Assembly: GCA_041687395.1 (NCBI GenBank)
Contig: JAWLCA010000003.1
Location: 124,001 to 188,000 of the forward strand
Source: JAWLCA01 sp041687395
Lineage (GTDB): Bacteria > Pseudomonadota > Alphaproteobacteria > Rhodobacterales > Rhodobacteraceae
Direction of reading: 5' to 3'
Length of the DNA: 64,000 nucleotides
Shown: positions 38,987-47,719 of the stretch, in pieces
How positions within the stretch are numbered: position 1 is the stretch's first letter
How the letters are laid out: each line of letters begins with the position of its first letter
The notes under the pieces: generated by a model
What the model was told of the DNA's origin: nothing
Seen by the model: only the letters and a program-made list of their open reading frames with translations
The model's database searches: none
Made by a program: the position numbers and the translations under genes

Positions 38987-40051
38987 TTACAGCCAGCCCG
39001 GGCGGGCGAATCCGACGATGAGTTGGCGCAACCCGAATGCCGCGCCGGCCATGATCGAGAGAAAGACCACCGGCGCCGAGTAGGCGAGCACCGAAAAGGC
39101 CGAGACCCCCTGGCCGATGGTGCATCCGAAGGCGAGGATCGCCCCGATCCCCATGACCGCCGCGCCAAGGATCTGACGGCGCAGTTCGCGCGGGTCTTCA
39201 CAGGCTTCCCAACGGAAATGGCCTTTCACCAGACTGCCGGCAAAGGCACCCGCCAGAACCCCCAGAACCGACCCCTCGGCAAACGAAAGCCCGCCGCCCG
39301 TGGCGGTCATCAGCCACAGGATCGATTCCCCCAAAGGACTTGCAAAACTGTGCGACATCACTGGCCCCAGTCCGAACCCGCCATCGGACACCCACGCGCT
39401 GCCCGCCCAGCCAGAGGCGACCGCCAGCCCCACCACGCTGCCCCAGATAATGAATCGCGGGGACCTGCGAAATGCAGGTGACGAGAGCATCCACGCAACC
39501 AGCGCAAGGCCGAGCGCGACGCCGAACCCCGCCGCGGGAAGGCCGGTCGCGCGTTCCAGTAGCCCGGCATAGCCCGCCGCGGTTTCCGGGGCGGCCGGTT
39601 CTTCGGGAAACACCCGGACGCGGATCCAGGCCAAGGGGCCGGACGCCGTGATGAAGGCGGAAACGCCCAGAACGAGGACGATCACAAAAGACCGAAGATC
39701 GCCCCCGCCCAGGCGCGCGAGCGCGCCGAAGCCGCAATTTCCGGCCAACGCCATCCCGTAACCGAACAGCAACCCGCCCAGCACACTGGCAACCGGGTTC
39801 CAGGCGATCCGGTTGTAGATCGCCTCGCCCAGGTCCAGATGACCGGCCGCCACCAGCCCGAAACTGGTTGTCATGGCCACGCCGATCGCCATGCCCCACA
39901 TGCGCAGGCGAAGGCCGTTGTGGCCGTAGAGAAAGTCCTCGATCGCGCCGAGCGTGCAGAACCTGCCCAGCCTTGCGGCCAAGCCCAGTGCAAACCCGCC
40001 TAATCCTCCGATCAGTGCGAGAAGCGCACCATCTCCCAGACCATTCAGCAT
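38987..40051 (-). CDS. soxT: YeeE/YedE-family sulfur-compound transporter (SoxT)
   Basis: A 354-residue inner-membrane protein with about 8-10 hydrophobic segments. Conserved Cys motifs of the YeeE/TsuA family are present: RLGRFCTLGAIEDF near residue 31, LAGNCGFGALARLGGGD near 104 and AFGCTIGQGVSAFS near 314. In TsuA, equivalent cysteines relay thiosulfate through the membrane. It is the third gene of a soxS-soxR-soxT minus-strand operon, 40 bases after soxR, so it is probably induced with thiosulfate oxidation. A second paralog lies at the other end of the cluster. Confidence 0.88.
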   Translation of the reverse strand: MLNGLGDGALLALIGGLGGFALGLAARLGRFCTLGAIEDFLYGHNGLRLRMWGMAIGVAMTTSFGLVAAGHLDLGEAIYNRIAWNPVASVLGGLLFGYGMALAGNCGFGALARLGGGDLRSFVIVLVLGVSAFITASGPLAWIRVRVFPEEPAAPETAAGYAGLLERATGLPAAGFGVALGLALVAWMLSSPAFRRSPRFIIWGSVVGLAVASGWAGSAWVSDGGFGLGPVMSHSFASPLGESILWLMTATGGGLSFAEGSVLGVLAGAFAGSLVKGHFRWEACEDPRELRRQILGAAVMGIGAILAFGCTIGQGVSAFSVLAYSAPVVFLSIMAGAAFGLRQLIVGFARPGWL

Positions 40052-40090
40052 CCGCCAGCCCCTCCCAAGGCGTCGGGCGAATGACTGTAC

Positions 40091-40441
40091 CTATCGCCCG
40101 GGGCGTTCGTCGTCTGCGCAGAAGATGTCGTAGACGACGTCCAGTATCCGTATCGCGCGCTCATCGGCCAAGCTGTAGTAGATCGCCTTGCCATCGCGGC
40201 GCGGCTTCACCAGCCCCTCGAGCCGCAGCCGTGACAGCTGCTGCGACACGGCGGCCTGACGGGCCGATAGAAGTTCTTCCAACTGTGTCACGGATTTCTC
40301 GCCCGTGGCAAGGTAGCAAAGGATCAGGAGGCGGCCTTCGTGGCCAAGTGCTTTCAGGAAATTCGATGCATCGCACGCGCTGCGGACCATTCGGTCCACT
40401 TCTGGCTCGGTCAGGTCAGAACTCAGTACGGGAAGCGACAT
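40091..40441 (-). CDS. soxR: ArsR-family sox regulator SoxR
   Basis: Repressor of the sox genes, 116 residues, unrelated to the MerR-type SoxR of E. coli. The winged helix has RQAAVSQQLSRLRLEGLV. Cys42 (LLILCYLATGEKSV) and Cys108 (VVYDIFC) are 66 residues apart, the same spacing as in the BigR-like protein at 34480. Known relatives sense thiosulfate- or persulfide-derived sulfane. The ATG at 40441 has GGAG upstream; GTG 40450 is the alternative. It lies between soxS and soxT. Confidence 0.92.
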   Translation of the reverse strand: MSLPVLSSDLTEPEVDRMVRSACDASNFLKALGHEGRLLILCYLATGEKSVTQLEELLSARQAAVSQQLSRLRLEGLVKPRRDGKAIYYSLADERAIRILDVVYDIFCADDERPGR

Positions 40442-40528
40442 GACAATCACTCCATGAAGGGAGGCGAAATGAAACGGAATTTTGGACGAGGTAATCCGGC
40501 GCAGTGGTTTGGCCAGGCTTCAAACAGG

Positions 40529-40918
40529 TCATGACGAATGCTCACCATAGCTTGTTTCCGCCCGCAGCATCCGTTCGAACAGCCCCCAGAAGAAATCTTC
40601 GCCCGGATAGCCTTCGATGCGGCCCAGTTCCTGGCCGTTTTCCAGAAGGATGAAGGTCGGGGTGAAGACCGGCCGACTTTCAAGCCGGATATCCTCTGGC
40701 ACCGAAGCGCTTATGTCGATCTGCCGAAGCGGCGCGAATTGCCCCTCGGCGGTGGCCGGGTAGGCGGGCCCGACTTCGGCATGCCAGCGCGCACAATAGG
40801 CACACCCGCGCGCCTCCACCATAAGCAACTCGACGCGCGATTCCGCTGAAACCGGCGCCGCCAGAAGCATGAACCCCATGGTAGTCAAGGTGGCGACAGT
40901 GCGGGTTGACGGCGACAT
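40529..40918 (-). CDS. soxS: Periplasmic thioredoxin SoxS
   Basis: A 129-residue exported thioredoxin-fold protein with a hydrophobic signal (residues 8-25, ending PVSAES). The active site is GCAYCARWH near residue 38, and TPTFILLENGQELGRIEGYPG is the cis-Pro region. In Paracoccus, SoxS keeps SoxYZ reactive. The ATG at 40918 was chosen because the signal peptide begins there. It is divergent from soxV with 47 bases between the starts and heads the soxSRT operon. Confidence 0.92.
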   Translation of the reverse strand: MSPSTRTVATLTTMGFMLLAAPVSAESRVELLMVEARGCAYCARWHAEVGPAYPATAEGQFAPLRQIDISASVPEDIRLESRPVFTPTFILLENGQELGRIEGYPGEDFFWGLFERMLRAETSYGEHSS

Positions 40919-40933
40919 AAGCAATAACCTAAT
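40906..40933 (+). promoter_or_regulatory. Possible soxV promoter
   Basis: TTGACG at 40906-40911 and CCTAAT at 40928-40933, spaced 16 bases. It overlaps the 5' end of soxS. The element GAATTTGA at 40936-40943, shared with the soxX operator region, lies right after it, as expected for a repressor site. Confidence 0.4.
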
Positions 40934-40965
40934 CTGAATTTGAGAATTTATCAAGGTTCCCTGCC

Positions 40966-41706
40966 ATGTTCGACGTCTCTTTTGCCGGCGCTGCTGTTGC
41001 GGGGCTGCTGTCGTTCCTGTCGCCCTGCATCCTGCCGATTGTTCCCTTCTACCTCAGCTACATGGCGGGGGTAGGGATGAACCAGATCACGGCAGACGGC
41101 AAGATTACGGGCACGGTGCGGATGCGCGCCGTGATCTCGGCTCTGGCCTTTTCCGCAGGCGTTCTGACCATCTTCATGGCGCTGGGGGCGAGCGCCAGCC
41201 TTGCAGGGCAACTCGTGCGCGACTGGATGGGCGTGCTCAGGTGGATCGCCGCCGCCATCATCCTTGTCATGGGGCTCCACTTCCTTGGCGTGATCCGGAT
41301 CGGATTTCTCTATCGCCAGTTCCGGTCCGAGGCGGGCAGCACCTCGAACATGAGCGTGCTGGGTGCCTATGTGATCGGACTCGCCTTTGCCTTCGGCTGG
41401 ACGCCCTGCGTCGGCCCGGTTCTGGCGGCGATCCTGTTCATGGCCGGTGGCACCGAAACGGCGGGGCAGGGGGCGGGGCTGCTCTTTGCCTATGGGGTCG
41501 GGATGACGGCGCCTTTCGTTCTGGCCGCGCTCTTCGTCGGGCCGTTCATGCGGTTCATGCAGCGGTTCCGGCGTCACCTGGGTTTGATGGAGAAGATCAT
41601 GGGCGTCCTGCTCGTGGTGTTTGCGGTTCTGATCGCGACTGATACGATCAGCTACATCGCGCAATGGATGCTGGAAGTCGGCCCCGATGTGGGCGTGATC
41701 CGGTAG
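40966..41706 (+). CDS. soxV: CcdA-type membrane electron carrier SoxV
   Basis: Carries reductant from cytoplasmic thioredoxin across the membrane to SoxW/SoxS. The 246-residue protein has about six transmembrane segments. The redox cysteines are in FLSPCILPIVPFYLSYMAG near residue 24 and AFGWTPCVGPVLAAILFMAGG near 147, as in CcdA. It starts 47 bases from the divergent soxS and is followed after 22 bases by soxW. Confidence 0.95.
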   Translation: MFDVSFAGAAVAGLLSFLSPCILPIVPFYLSYMAGVGMNQITADGKITGTVRMRAVISALAFSAGVLTIFMALGASASLAGQLVRDWMGVLRWIAAAIILVMGLHFLGVIRIGFLYRQFRSEAGSTSNMSVLGAYVIGLAFAFGWTPCVGPVLAAILFMAGGTETAGQGAGLLFAYGVGMTAPFVLAALFVGPFMRFMQRFRRHLGLMEKIMGVLLVVFAVLIATDTISYIAQWMLEVGPDVGVIR

Positions 41707-41728
41707 CGGGAAGTCGGGAGGAGAGTTC

Positions 41729-42307
41729 ATGCGACATATGTTTAAAACCCTTGCTGTGTCTCTGGTGCTGGCATTTCCCGCCGTGGCCGAACCGGTCATA
41801 GGGGATGACGGCCTCCACAAGGCCGACTGGATGCGCGAGACCTTCAAGGATTTGCGCGAGGATCTGGAAGAGGCGAATGCCGAAGGCAAACGGATGTTCG
41901 TCATCTTCGAGCAGCGCGGCTGCATCTACTGCGCCAAGATGCACGAGGAGGTGTTCTCCCGCGACGAGATCGCCGATTACATCCGCGAGAACTTTTTCGT
42001 CGTGCGCCTGAACCTGCACGGCGACGTCGAGGTCACCGATTTCGATGGGGATGCGCGCAGCGAAAAGGCCATGGCGCGAAAGTGGGGCATGCTGTTCACT
42101 CCGACGATTCTGTTCATGCCCGAAGAGGTGCCCGTGGGAGTGACCGCCGCTCAGGCTGCAGTGGCAACGATGCCCGGAGCCTTCGGCGCCGCAACCGTGT
42201 ACAACATGTTCACCTGGGTGATCGAGAAGCGGTACGAGCTTGATGGCGAAGAGGATTTTCAGCGCTACCACGCCCGCCGCCTGCAAGAGCGCGGGATCAT
42301 AGAGTAG
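41729..42307 (+). CDS. soxW: Periplasmic thioredoxin SoxW
   Basis: Partner of SoxV, 192 residues, with a signal peptide (FKTLAVSLVLAFPAVAE). The redox motif is RGCIYCAKMHEEV near residue 65, and LFTPTILFM near 124 is the cis-Pro region. It differs from SoxS in its longer C-terminal helical part. SD GGAGGAG precedes the start; an ATG three codons in is the alternative. Confidence 0.93.
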   Translation: MRHMFKTLAVSLVLAFPAVAEPVIGDDGLHKADWMRETFKDLREDLEEANAEGKRMFVIFEQRGCIYCAKMHEEVFSRDEIADYIRENFFVVRLNLHGDVEVTDFDGDARSEKAMARKWGMLFTPTILFMPEEVPVGVTAAQAAVATMPGAFGAATVYNMFTWVIEKRYELDGEEDFQRYHARRLQERGIIE

Positions 42308-42327
42308 TGTCGGTTGCGCGGGCGTGC

Positions 42328-42345
42328 AATTCAAATCCTTGAATT
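42328..42345. promoter_or_regulatory. Probable SoxR operator between soxW and soxX
   Basis: AATTCAA and TTGAATT form perfect 7-bp arms around four bases. Read another way it is ATTC-N8-GAAT, which I recall as the site described for SqrR-type persulfide sensors. In Paracoccus, SoxR binds this same intergenic region. Confidence 0.65.
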
Positions 42346-42350
42346 TGATG

Positions 42351-42379
42351 TTGCGACGCCAGCGGCTGTGCGCTACGGT
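42351..42379 (+). promoter_or_regulatory. Possible soxX promoter
   Basis: TTGCGA at 42351-42356 and TACGGT at 42374-42379, spaced 17 bases, directly after the operator. The -10 match is weak. Confidence 0.35.
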
Positions 42380-42410
42380 ACACAAACCTAGATGCGTTGG
42401 GGGAGGACGT

Positions 42411-42884
42411 ATGACTCGGATTTCCAGAATTGCCGCGCTAGTGGCGCTCATGCCGTTTGCAGCGTTTGCCGAAGAGGTTGCGCCAGAAAACGTGGTTTTC
42501 GAAGATGGTGCCATCGCGGAGTCGTTGACCGGCGTTCCCGGCGACCCAGAGGCGGGCAAGGAGGTCATGTCCACGCGTGCCCTTGGTAACTGCGTTTCCT
42601 GCCATGTTGTCAGTGCCATGCCGGATGTGGCCTTCCAGGGCGACGTCGCGCCGCCGCTTGATGGCGTCGGAGAGCGCTGGAGCGAGGCGGAGTTGCGTGG
42701 CATCGTCGCGAACGCGAAAATGATGTATGAAGGGACGGTGATGCCGGCCTTCTACAAGACGACCGGCTATATCCGTCCGGGTGAGGCTTTCACGACCCGC
42801 CCGGCCGAGGAGCCGCTGCCGCCGCTGCTGACGGCGCAACAGATCGAGGACGTCGTCGCCTACCTGACGACGCTCACCTACTAA
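42411..42884 (+). CDS. soxX: Sulfur-oxidation c-type cytochrome SoxX
   Basis: Small subunit of the SoxXA c-type cytochrome that joins thiosulfate to SoxY. The 157-residue precursor has a signal peptide (IAALVALMPFAAFAEE) and one heme motif, NCVSCHVVS, near residue 61. Met in GTVMPAFYK near 105 is the likely distal ligand. SD GGGAGGA precedes the ATG at 42411. Confidence 0.95.
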   Translation: MTRISRIAALVALMPFAAFAEEVAPENVVFEDGAIAESLTGVPGDPEAGKEVMSTRALGNCVSCHVVSAMPDVAFQGDVAPPLDGVGERWSEAELRGIVANAKMMYEGTVMPAFYKTTGYIRPGEAFTTRPAEEPLPPLLTAQQIEDVVAYLTTLTY

Positions 42885-42911
42885 CCTAGTCCGAGGATTT
42901 GGAGGACAGAC

Positions 42912-43340
42912 ATGAAGATCACGAGAAGAAGTGCCATGATGCTTGGCGCGGGCTTCGCGGCTGCCAGCCTGCTGCCGGCGCTGCCGCTGTACGCGTCGGT
43001 TGAAGAGGTCGAGGCCAGGATCGCTGAATTCACCGGCGGCGAAACGCCGGGCGAGGGCGGCATCACGTTGACCACGCCTGAGATCGCCGAGAACGGGAAC
43101 ACCGTTCCGGTGTCGGTCTCGGCGCCTGGCGCGGTTTCGATCATGCTGCTTGCCACGGGTAACCCCAACCCCGACGTCGGCACGTTCAACTTCGGCCCGC
43201 TGGCCGCCAGCCAGAGCGCGACGACCCGGATTCGTCTGGCGTCGACGCAGGACGTTGTCGCGATCGCCAAGATGAGCGATGGCAGCTTCGTTCAGGCCCG
43301 GAACGAAGTGAAGGTTACCATCGGCGGCTGCGGCGGCTGA
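42912..43340 (+). CDS. soxY: Thiosulfate oxidation carrier protein SoxY
   Basis: Periplasmic carrier that holds sulfur intermediates on its C-terminal Cys. The 142-residue precursor has an RR-type signal (TRRSAMMLGAGFAAASLLP) and ends in GGCGG, the swinging arm. It is probably exported by Tat together with signal-less SoxZ. Confidence 0.97.
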   Translation: MKITRRSAMMLGAGFAAASLLPALPLYASVEEVEARIAEFTGGETPGEGGITLTTPEIAENGNTVPVSVSAPGAVSIMLLATGNPNPDVGTFNFGPLAASQSATTRIRLASTQDVVAIAKMSDGSFVQARNEVKVTIGGCGG

Positions 43341-43365
43341 GGCGGATCAGGAAAGGACAAAGCAG

Positions 43366-43695
43366 ATGGCTAATGATGTGAAACCCCGGGTTCGTGTCCC
43401 GAAGACTGCGTCTGCCGGCGAGGCGATCGTTCTGAAGACGCTGATCAGCCACGAGATGGAAAGCGGCCTGCGCCGTGACAGCGACGGCAATATCATCCCG
43501 CGCAAGATCATCAATCACTTCACCTGTACCTTCAACGGTGAGGTCGTGATCGATGTGGCGCTGGAGCCCGCGATCTCGACGAATCCGTACTTCGAATTCG
43601 AGGCGGTGGTGCCCGAGTCGGGTACCTTCAACTTCACGTGGACCGATGACGACGGCTCGGTGTACGAGGCGTCCGAAGAGATCACCGTCGGCTGA
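43366..43695 (+). CDS. soxZ: Thiosulfate oxidation carrier complex protein SoxZ
   Basis: Partner of SoxY, 109 residues, no signal peptide. It has the Ig-like fold phrases PRVRVPKTASAGEAIVLKTLI and FTWTDDDGSVYEASEEITVG. It likely leaves the cell folded with SoxY. It starts 25 bases after soxY. Confidence 0.96.
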   Translation: MANDVKPRVRVPKTASAGEAIVLKTLISHEMESGLRRDSDGNIIPRKIINHFTCTFNGEVVIDVALEPAISTNPYFEFEAVVPESGTFNFTWTDDDGSVYEASEEITVG

Positions 43696-43734
43696 CAGCC
43701 ACTGATCGAAACAGGTGGTTAGGGAGGATACTTG

Positions 43735-44592
43735 ATGCAGCCGACGAAAATGCTCACGGCAGCCGCCGCACTCATGGTCGTCTTCAACGGTTCGGCGATA
43801 GCCGAACCGGTGGATGATACGCTCGTGGTGAATGACGAGATCGAAATCACACTGCGGGCTCCCGCGCCCGAGCACCTGGGAGGGGCGCTTGGACCGGAGG
43901 TTCTGTCGGGGTGGCTTTACCGCGAGGCTGAGACGCGCTCGGTGCAGCGGGATGATTTCGAGAATCCCGGCATGCTGGCCGTCGAGACGGCACAGGGTGT
44001 GTGGGAAACCGCCGAGGGTACCGAGGACAAGTCCTGCGCCTCGTGCCATGAGGGTCCGGAAAGCATGCGGGGCGTCCGTCCCAGCATGCCGAAGATCAAC
44101 CCCGAGAACGGCGAGCTCTGGGCGATGGAGCAGTACATAAACGACTGCCGTGAAAACCGGATGGGCGCCGAGCCTTGGGGCTGGGACAGCCAGACGATGC
44201 GCGGCATGACTGCATTGATCGCCTCTGTCTCGCGTGGGATGCCGGTGGACGTGCAGATTGACGGGCCTGCCCAATCCTATTGGGAGCAGGGCAAGGAGAT
44301 CTACTACACCCGCTACGGGCAGCTTGAACTGTCCTGCGCGAATTGCCACGAGGACAACAACGGTCGCTACATCCGCGCCGACCACCTGAGCCAGGGGCAG
44401 ACCAACGGCTTCCCGGTCTACCGCTTCAACACGACCGGTCTGGTGTCGCTGCACAACCGCTTCCGCGGTTGCATCCGCGATACCCGGGCCGAGCCCTTTG
44501 CGGTCGGCTCGCCGGAATTCGTGGCGCTTGAGCTTTACGTCGCCTCGCGCGGCATGGGACTTTCGATCGAAGGGCCTGCGGTCCGCCAGTAG
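43735..44592 (+). CDS. soxA: Diheme c-type cytochrome SoxA
   Basis: Catalytic subunit of SoxXA, 285 residues with a signal peptide. Two heme motifs are visible, SCASCHEGPE near residue 101 and SCANCHEDN near 201. Cys in FRGCIRDTRAEPF near 245 is the active-site heme ligand that carries a persulfide. The ATG at 43735 is used; a TTG three bases earlier is less likely. Confidence 0.96.
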   Translation: MQPTKMLTAAAALMVVFNGSAIAEPVDDTLVVNDEIEITLRAPAPEHLGGALGPEVLSGWLYREAETRSVQRDDFENPGMLAVETAQGVWETAEGTEDKSCASCHEGPESMRGVRPSMPKINPENGELWAMEQYINDCRENRMGAEPWGWDSQTMRGMTALIASVSRGMPVDVQIDGPAQSYWEQGKEIYYTRYGQLELSCANCHEDNNGRYIRADHLSQGQTNGFPVYRFNTTGLVSLHNRFRGCIRDTRAEPFAVGSPEFVALELYVASRGMGLSIEGPAVRQ

Positions 44593-44725
44593 ACCGAAGG
44601 AAACGTATTACGCGCCGGCCCGGGTCGGCGCGTAACCTTGCAGGATCAAACAGTCGACGGGCCGATGGCGCGGTGCAGTGTTCTGCACGCGGCTGTTCCT
44701 GTCGTATCGAACGGAGACATGGATA

Positions 44726-46423
44726 ATGATTTCGCGGCGAGATTTCCTGCAGGCGAGCATGGCCGCCTCGGCCCTGTACGGGGCGTCGGGTTTCGGCCAA
44801 TGGTCGCGCCTCGCAGCGCAGCAGGTACTGACTCAGGATGACCTGCTTCAGTTCGACAGCTTCGGCAACGTGACGCTGATCCACCTGACCGACATTCATG
44901 CCCAGTTGAAGCCGATCTGGTTCCGCGAACCGGAGGTGAACATCGGCGTTGGCCCGAACCGCGGTGAGGTGCCGCACGTCACGGGCGCGGATTTCCGTCG
45001 CCTCTACGGGATCGAGGACGGAAGCCCGAGCCATTATGCGCTGACCTACGACGACTTCACCGCCTTGGCGCGCACCTATGGCAAGATGGGCGGCATCGAC
45101 CGCGTCGCGACAGTGGTGAATGCCATCCGCTCGGAACGGCCGGATGCGCTGTTCCTCGATGGCGGCGACACCTGGCACGGATCCTATACCTGCTATCACA
45201 CCGCCGGTCAGGACGTCGTCAACGTCATGAACCTGCTGAAGCCGGATGCGATGACGTTCCACTGGGAATTCACACTCGGCTCCGAGCGGGTGCGCGAGCT
45301 GGTCGCCGGTCTGCCCTTCCCTGCGCTGGGGGCGAATATCTATGACAACGAGTGGAACGAGCCCTCCGAGGATTTCGCACCCTACCAGTTCTTCGAAAAA
45401 GGCGGCGTCAAGGTGGCCGTGATCGGTCAGGCCTTCCCCTACATGCCGATTGCCAACCCAGGCTGGATGTTCCCCGAATACAGCTTCGGGATCCGCGAAG
45501 AGCGGATGCAGGAGATGGTGAACGAGGTGCGCGCCCAGGGCGCCGAGCTTGTCGTTTGCCTCAGCCACAACGGCTTCGATGTGGACAAGCAGATGGCCGG
45601 CCGTGTTCAGGGGCTGGATGTGATCCTGTCCGGGCACACGCACGATGCCCTGCCCGAACCCGTTCTGGTGGGCGAGACGATCATCATCGCCTCAGGGTCC
45701 AACGGAAAGTTTGTTAGCCGCGTCGATCTGGACGTGCGCGACGGTCGCATGATGGGCTTCCGGCACAAGTTGATTCCGATCTTCTCGGACGTGATCGAAC
45801 CGGATGCCGAGGTTGCCGCTGCAATCGAGGCAGAACGCGCTCCTTTCAAGGGCGAGCTGGAGGAGGTGATCGGCAAGTCGGAAAGCCTGCTCTATCGGCG
45901 GGGCAACTTCAACGGCACCTGGGATGACCTGATCTGCAACGCCCTGCTGGAAGAGCGGGACGCCGAGATCGCGATGTCGCCGGGCGTGCGCTGGGGGCCG
46001 TCGATCCTGCCAGGTCAGGATATCACGCGCGAGGATATCTGGAACGTCACCTCGATGACCTATGGCCGCGCCTACCGGACCGAGATGACCGGCGAGTTCC
46101 TGAAGGTCGTTCTGGAAGACGTGGGCGACAACCTCTTCAACCCCGACCCCTACTACCAGCAGGGCGGCGACATGGTGCGCATGGGTGGCCTGGGCTATCG
46201 CATCGACATCACCAAGCCGCAGGGCGAGCGGATCAGCGACATGACCTTCCTGGCGACCGGCGAGGCGATCGATCCGGCGCGCAACTACGTCGTAGCGGGC
46301 TGGGCCAGCGTCAATGAGGAGACCGAGGGTCCACAGATCTGGGATGTGGTCGAAGCCCACATCCGGAAGCACGGCTCGATCACGATCGAGCCGAACACAA
46401 GTGTGCAGGTCGTGGGCGCCTGA
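44726..46423 (+). CDS. soxB: Thiosulfohydrolase SoxB
   Basis: Dimanganese periplasmic enzyme that releases sulfate from the SoxY-bound thiosulfonate, 565 residues. A Tat signal (SRRDFLQASMAASALYG) opens the protein. Metal motifs of the 5'-nucleotidase fold follow: LTDIHAQL near residue 53, FLDGGDTWHGS near 150, LSHNGFDVD near 280 and LSGHTHDALPEP near 301. The ATG at 44726 was chosen since it begins the Tat signal and has GGAG upstream. Confidence 0.97.
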   Translation: MISRRDFLQASMAASALYGASGFGQWSRLAAQQVLTQDDLLQFDSFGNVTLIHLTDIHAQLKPIWFREPEVNIGVGPNRGEVPHVTGADFRRLYGIEDGSPSHYALTYDDFTALARTYGKMGGIDRVATVVNAIRSERPDALFLDGGDTWHGSYTCYHTAGQDVVNVMNLLKPDAMTFHWEFTLGSERVRELVAGLPFPALGANIYDNEWNEPSEDFAPYQFFEKGGVKVAVIGQAFPYMPIANPGWMFPEYSFGIREERMQEMVNEVRAQGAELVVCLSHNGFDVDKQMAGRVQGLDVILSGHTHDALPEPVLVGETIIIASGSNGKFVSRVDLDVRDGRMMGFRHKLIPIFSDVIEPDAEVAAAIEAERAPFKGELEEVIGKSESLLYRRGNFNGTWDDLICNALLEERDAEIAMSPGVRWGPSILPGQDITREDIWNVTSMTYGRAYRTEMTGEFLKVVLEDVGDNLFNPDPYYQQGGDMVRMGGLGYRIDITKPQGERISDMTFLATGEAIDPARNYVVAGWASVNEETEGPQIWDVVEAHIRKHGSITIEPNTSVQVVGA

Positions 46424-46450
46424 GCGCCGCGAGACAAGGAGAGCAAAGCG

Positions 46451-47719
46451 ATGACAGACACCCCTTCGCTTCCCAAGCCCTCACGGCGGGCGTTCCTGAA
46501 AGGATCAGCGGTCGCCGCCGGGGCTTTGGCCGCGGGACGGGCCGCGGCCTCGGGGCCGGACCCGATGATCACCGAGGTTCAACCCTGGGCGCAGTATCTG
46601 GGCGACGGCGTCGATGCCGTGCCCTACGGGATGCCGATCCGGTTCGAGAGCCACGTGGTACGCCGCAACGTCGACTGGCTGACCGCCGACGTGATCTCGT
46701 CGATCAACTTCACGCCGATCCACGCGCTTGAAGGCACGATCACGCCGCAGGGGTGTGCGTTTGAGCGTCACCACTCGGGCGCGATCGAGCTGAGCAAGCA
46801 GGACTACCGTCTGATGATCAACGGGCTGGTGGATCAACCGCTGGTCTTTACCTATGCCGATCTGGAGCGCTTCCCGCGTTCGGTGCACACCTACTTCTGT
46901 GAATGCGCTGCGAACTCGGGCATGGAATGGGGCGGGGCGCAGCTTCAGGGCGCGCAGTTCACCCACGGCATGATCCACAACATGGAATACACGGGCGTCA
47001 CCTTGCGCACCCTGCTTGAAGAAGCCGGCGTGAAGCCCGAGGGCAAGTGGATCTACATCGAAGGCGCCGATGCGTCATCGAACGGCCGCTCGATCCCCCT
47101 CGAAAAGGCGTTGGACGACGTGCTGGTCGCCTTCTACGCCAACGGCGAGGCGCTGCGGAAGGAGCATGGCTATCCAGTCCGTCTTGTCGTGCCGGGCTGG
47201 GAGGGCAACCTCTGGGTCAAGTGGCTGCGCCGGATCGAAGTCACCGACGGCCCCACCGAAAGCCGCGAGGAAACTTCGAAATACACCGACCTGATGCCGG
47301 ACGGCCGGGCGCGCAAATGGACTTGGGTGATGGATGCGAAATCCATCATCACCTCGCCCTCGCCGCAGGCGCCGTGGCGCCAGGGGCCGGGGCCGATGCC
47401 GATCACCGGGCTGGCTTGGTCGGGCCATGGCAAGATCACGCGCGTCGACGTGTCGGTCGATGGCGGCAAGAACTGGCAAGAGGCGCGGCTGGCTGGCGAA
47501 CCCGGTTCGATGGCGTTGACGCGGTTCTATTTCGATCACGTCTGGGACGGGTCGGAGATGATGCTGCAATCGCGCGCCATCGACGAGACGGGCTATGTGC
47601 AGCCCACGAAGGACCAGCTGCGCGAGATCCGCGGGCTGAACTCCGTCTATCACAACAACGGAATCCAGACCTGGTGGGTCAAGGCGAATGGGGAGGCCGA
47701 GAATGTCGAAGTGTCGTAA
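46451..47719 (+). CDS. soxC: Sulfane dehydrogenase molybdenum subunit SoxC
   Basis: Oxidises the sulfane sulfur on SoxY in the periplasm with SoxD. The 422-residue protein has a Tat signal (SRRAFLKGSAVAAGALAAG). The sulfite-oxidase fold carries the molybdenum-ligand Cys region TYFCECAANSGMEW near residue 156; MDAKSIITSPSPQ and ITGLAWSGHGKITRVDVSVDGG follow in the dimer domain. The 3' end overlaps the soxD start. Confidence 0.97.
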   Translation: MTDTPSLPKPSRRAFLKGSAVAAGALAAGRAAASGPDPMITEVQPWAQYLGDGVDAVPYGMPIRFESHVVRRNVDWLTADVISSINFTPIHALEGTITPQGCAFERHHSGAIELSKQDYRLMINGLVDQPLVFTYADLERFPRSVHTYFCECAANSGMEWGGAQLQGAQFTHGMIHNMEYTGVTLRTLLEEAGVKPEGKWIYIEGADASSNGRSIPLEKALDDVLVAFYANGEALRKEHGYPVRLVVPGWEGNLWVKWLRRIEVTDGPTESREETSKYTDLMPDGRARKWTWVMDAKSIITSPSPQAPWRQGPGPMPITGLAWSGHGKITRVDVSVDGGKNWQEARLAGEPGSMALTRFYFDHVWDGSEMMLQSRAIDETGYVQPTKDQLREIRGLNSVYHNNGIQTWWVKANGEAENVEVS

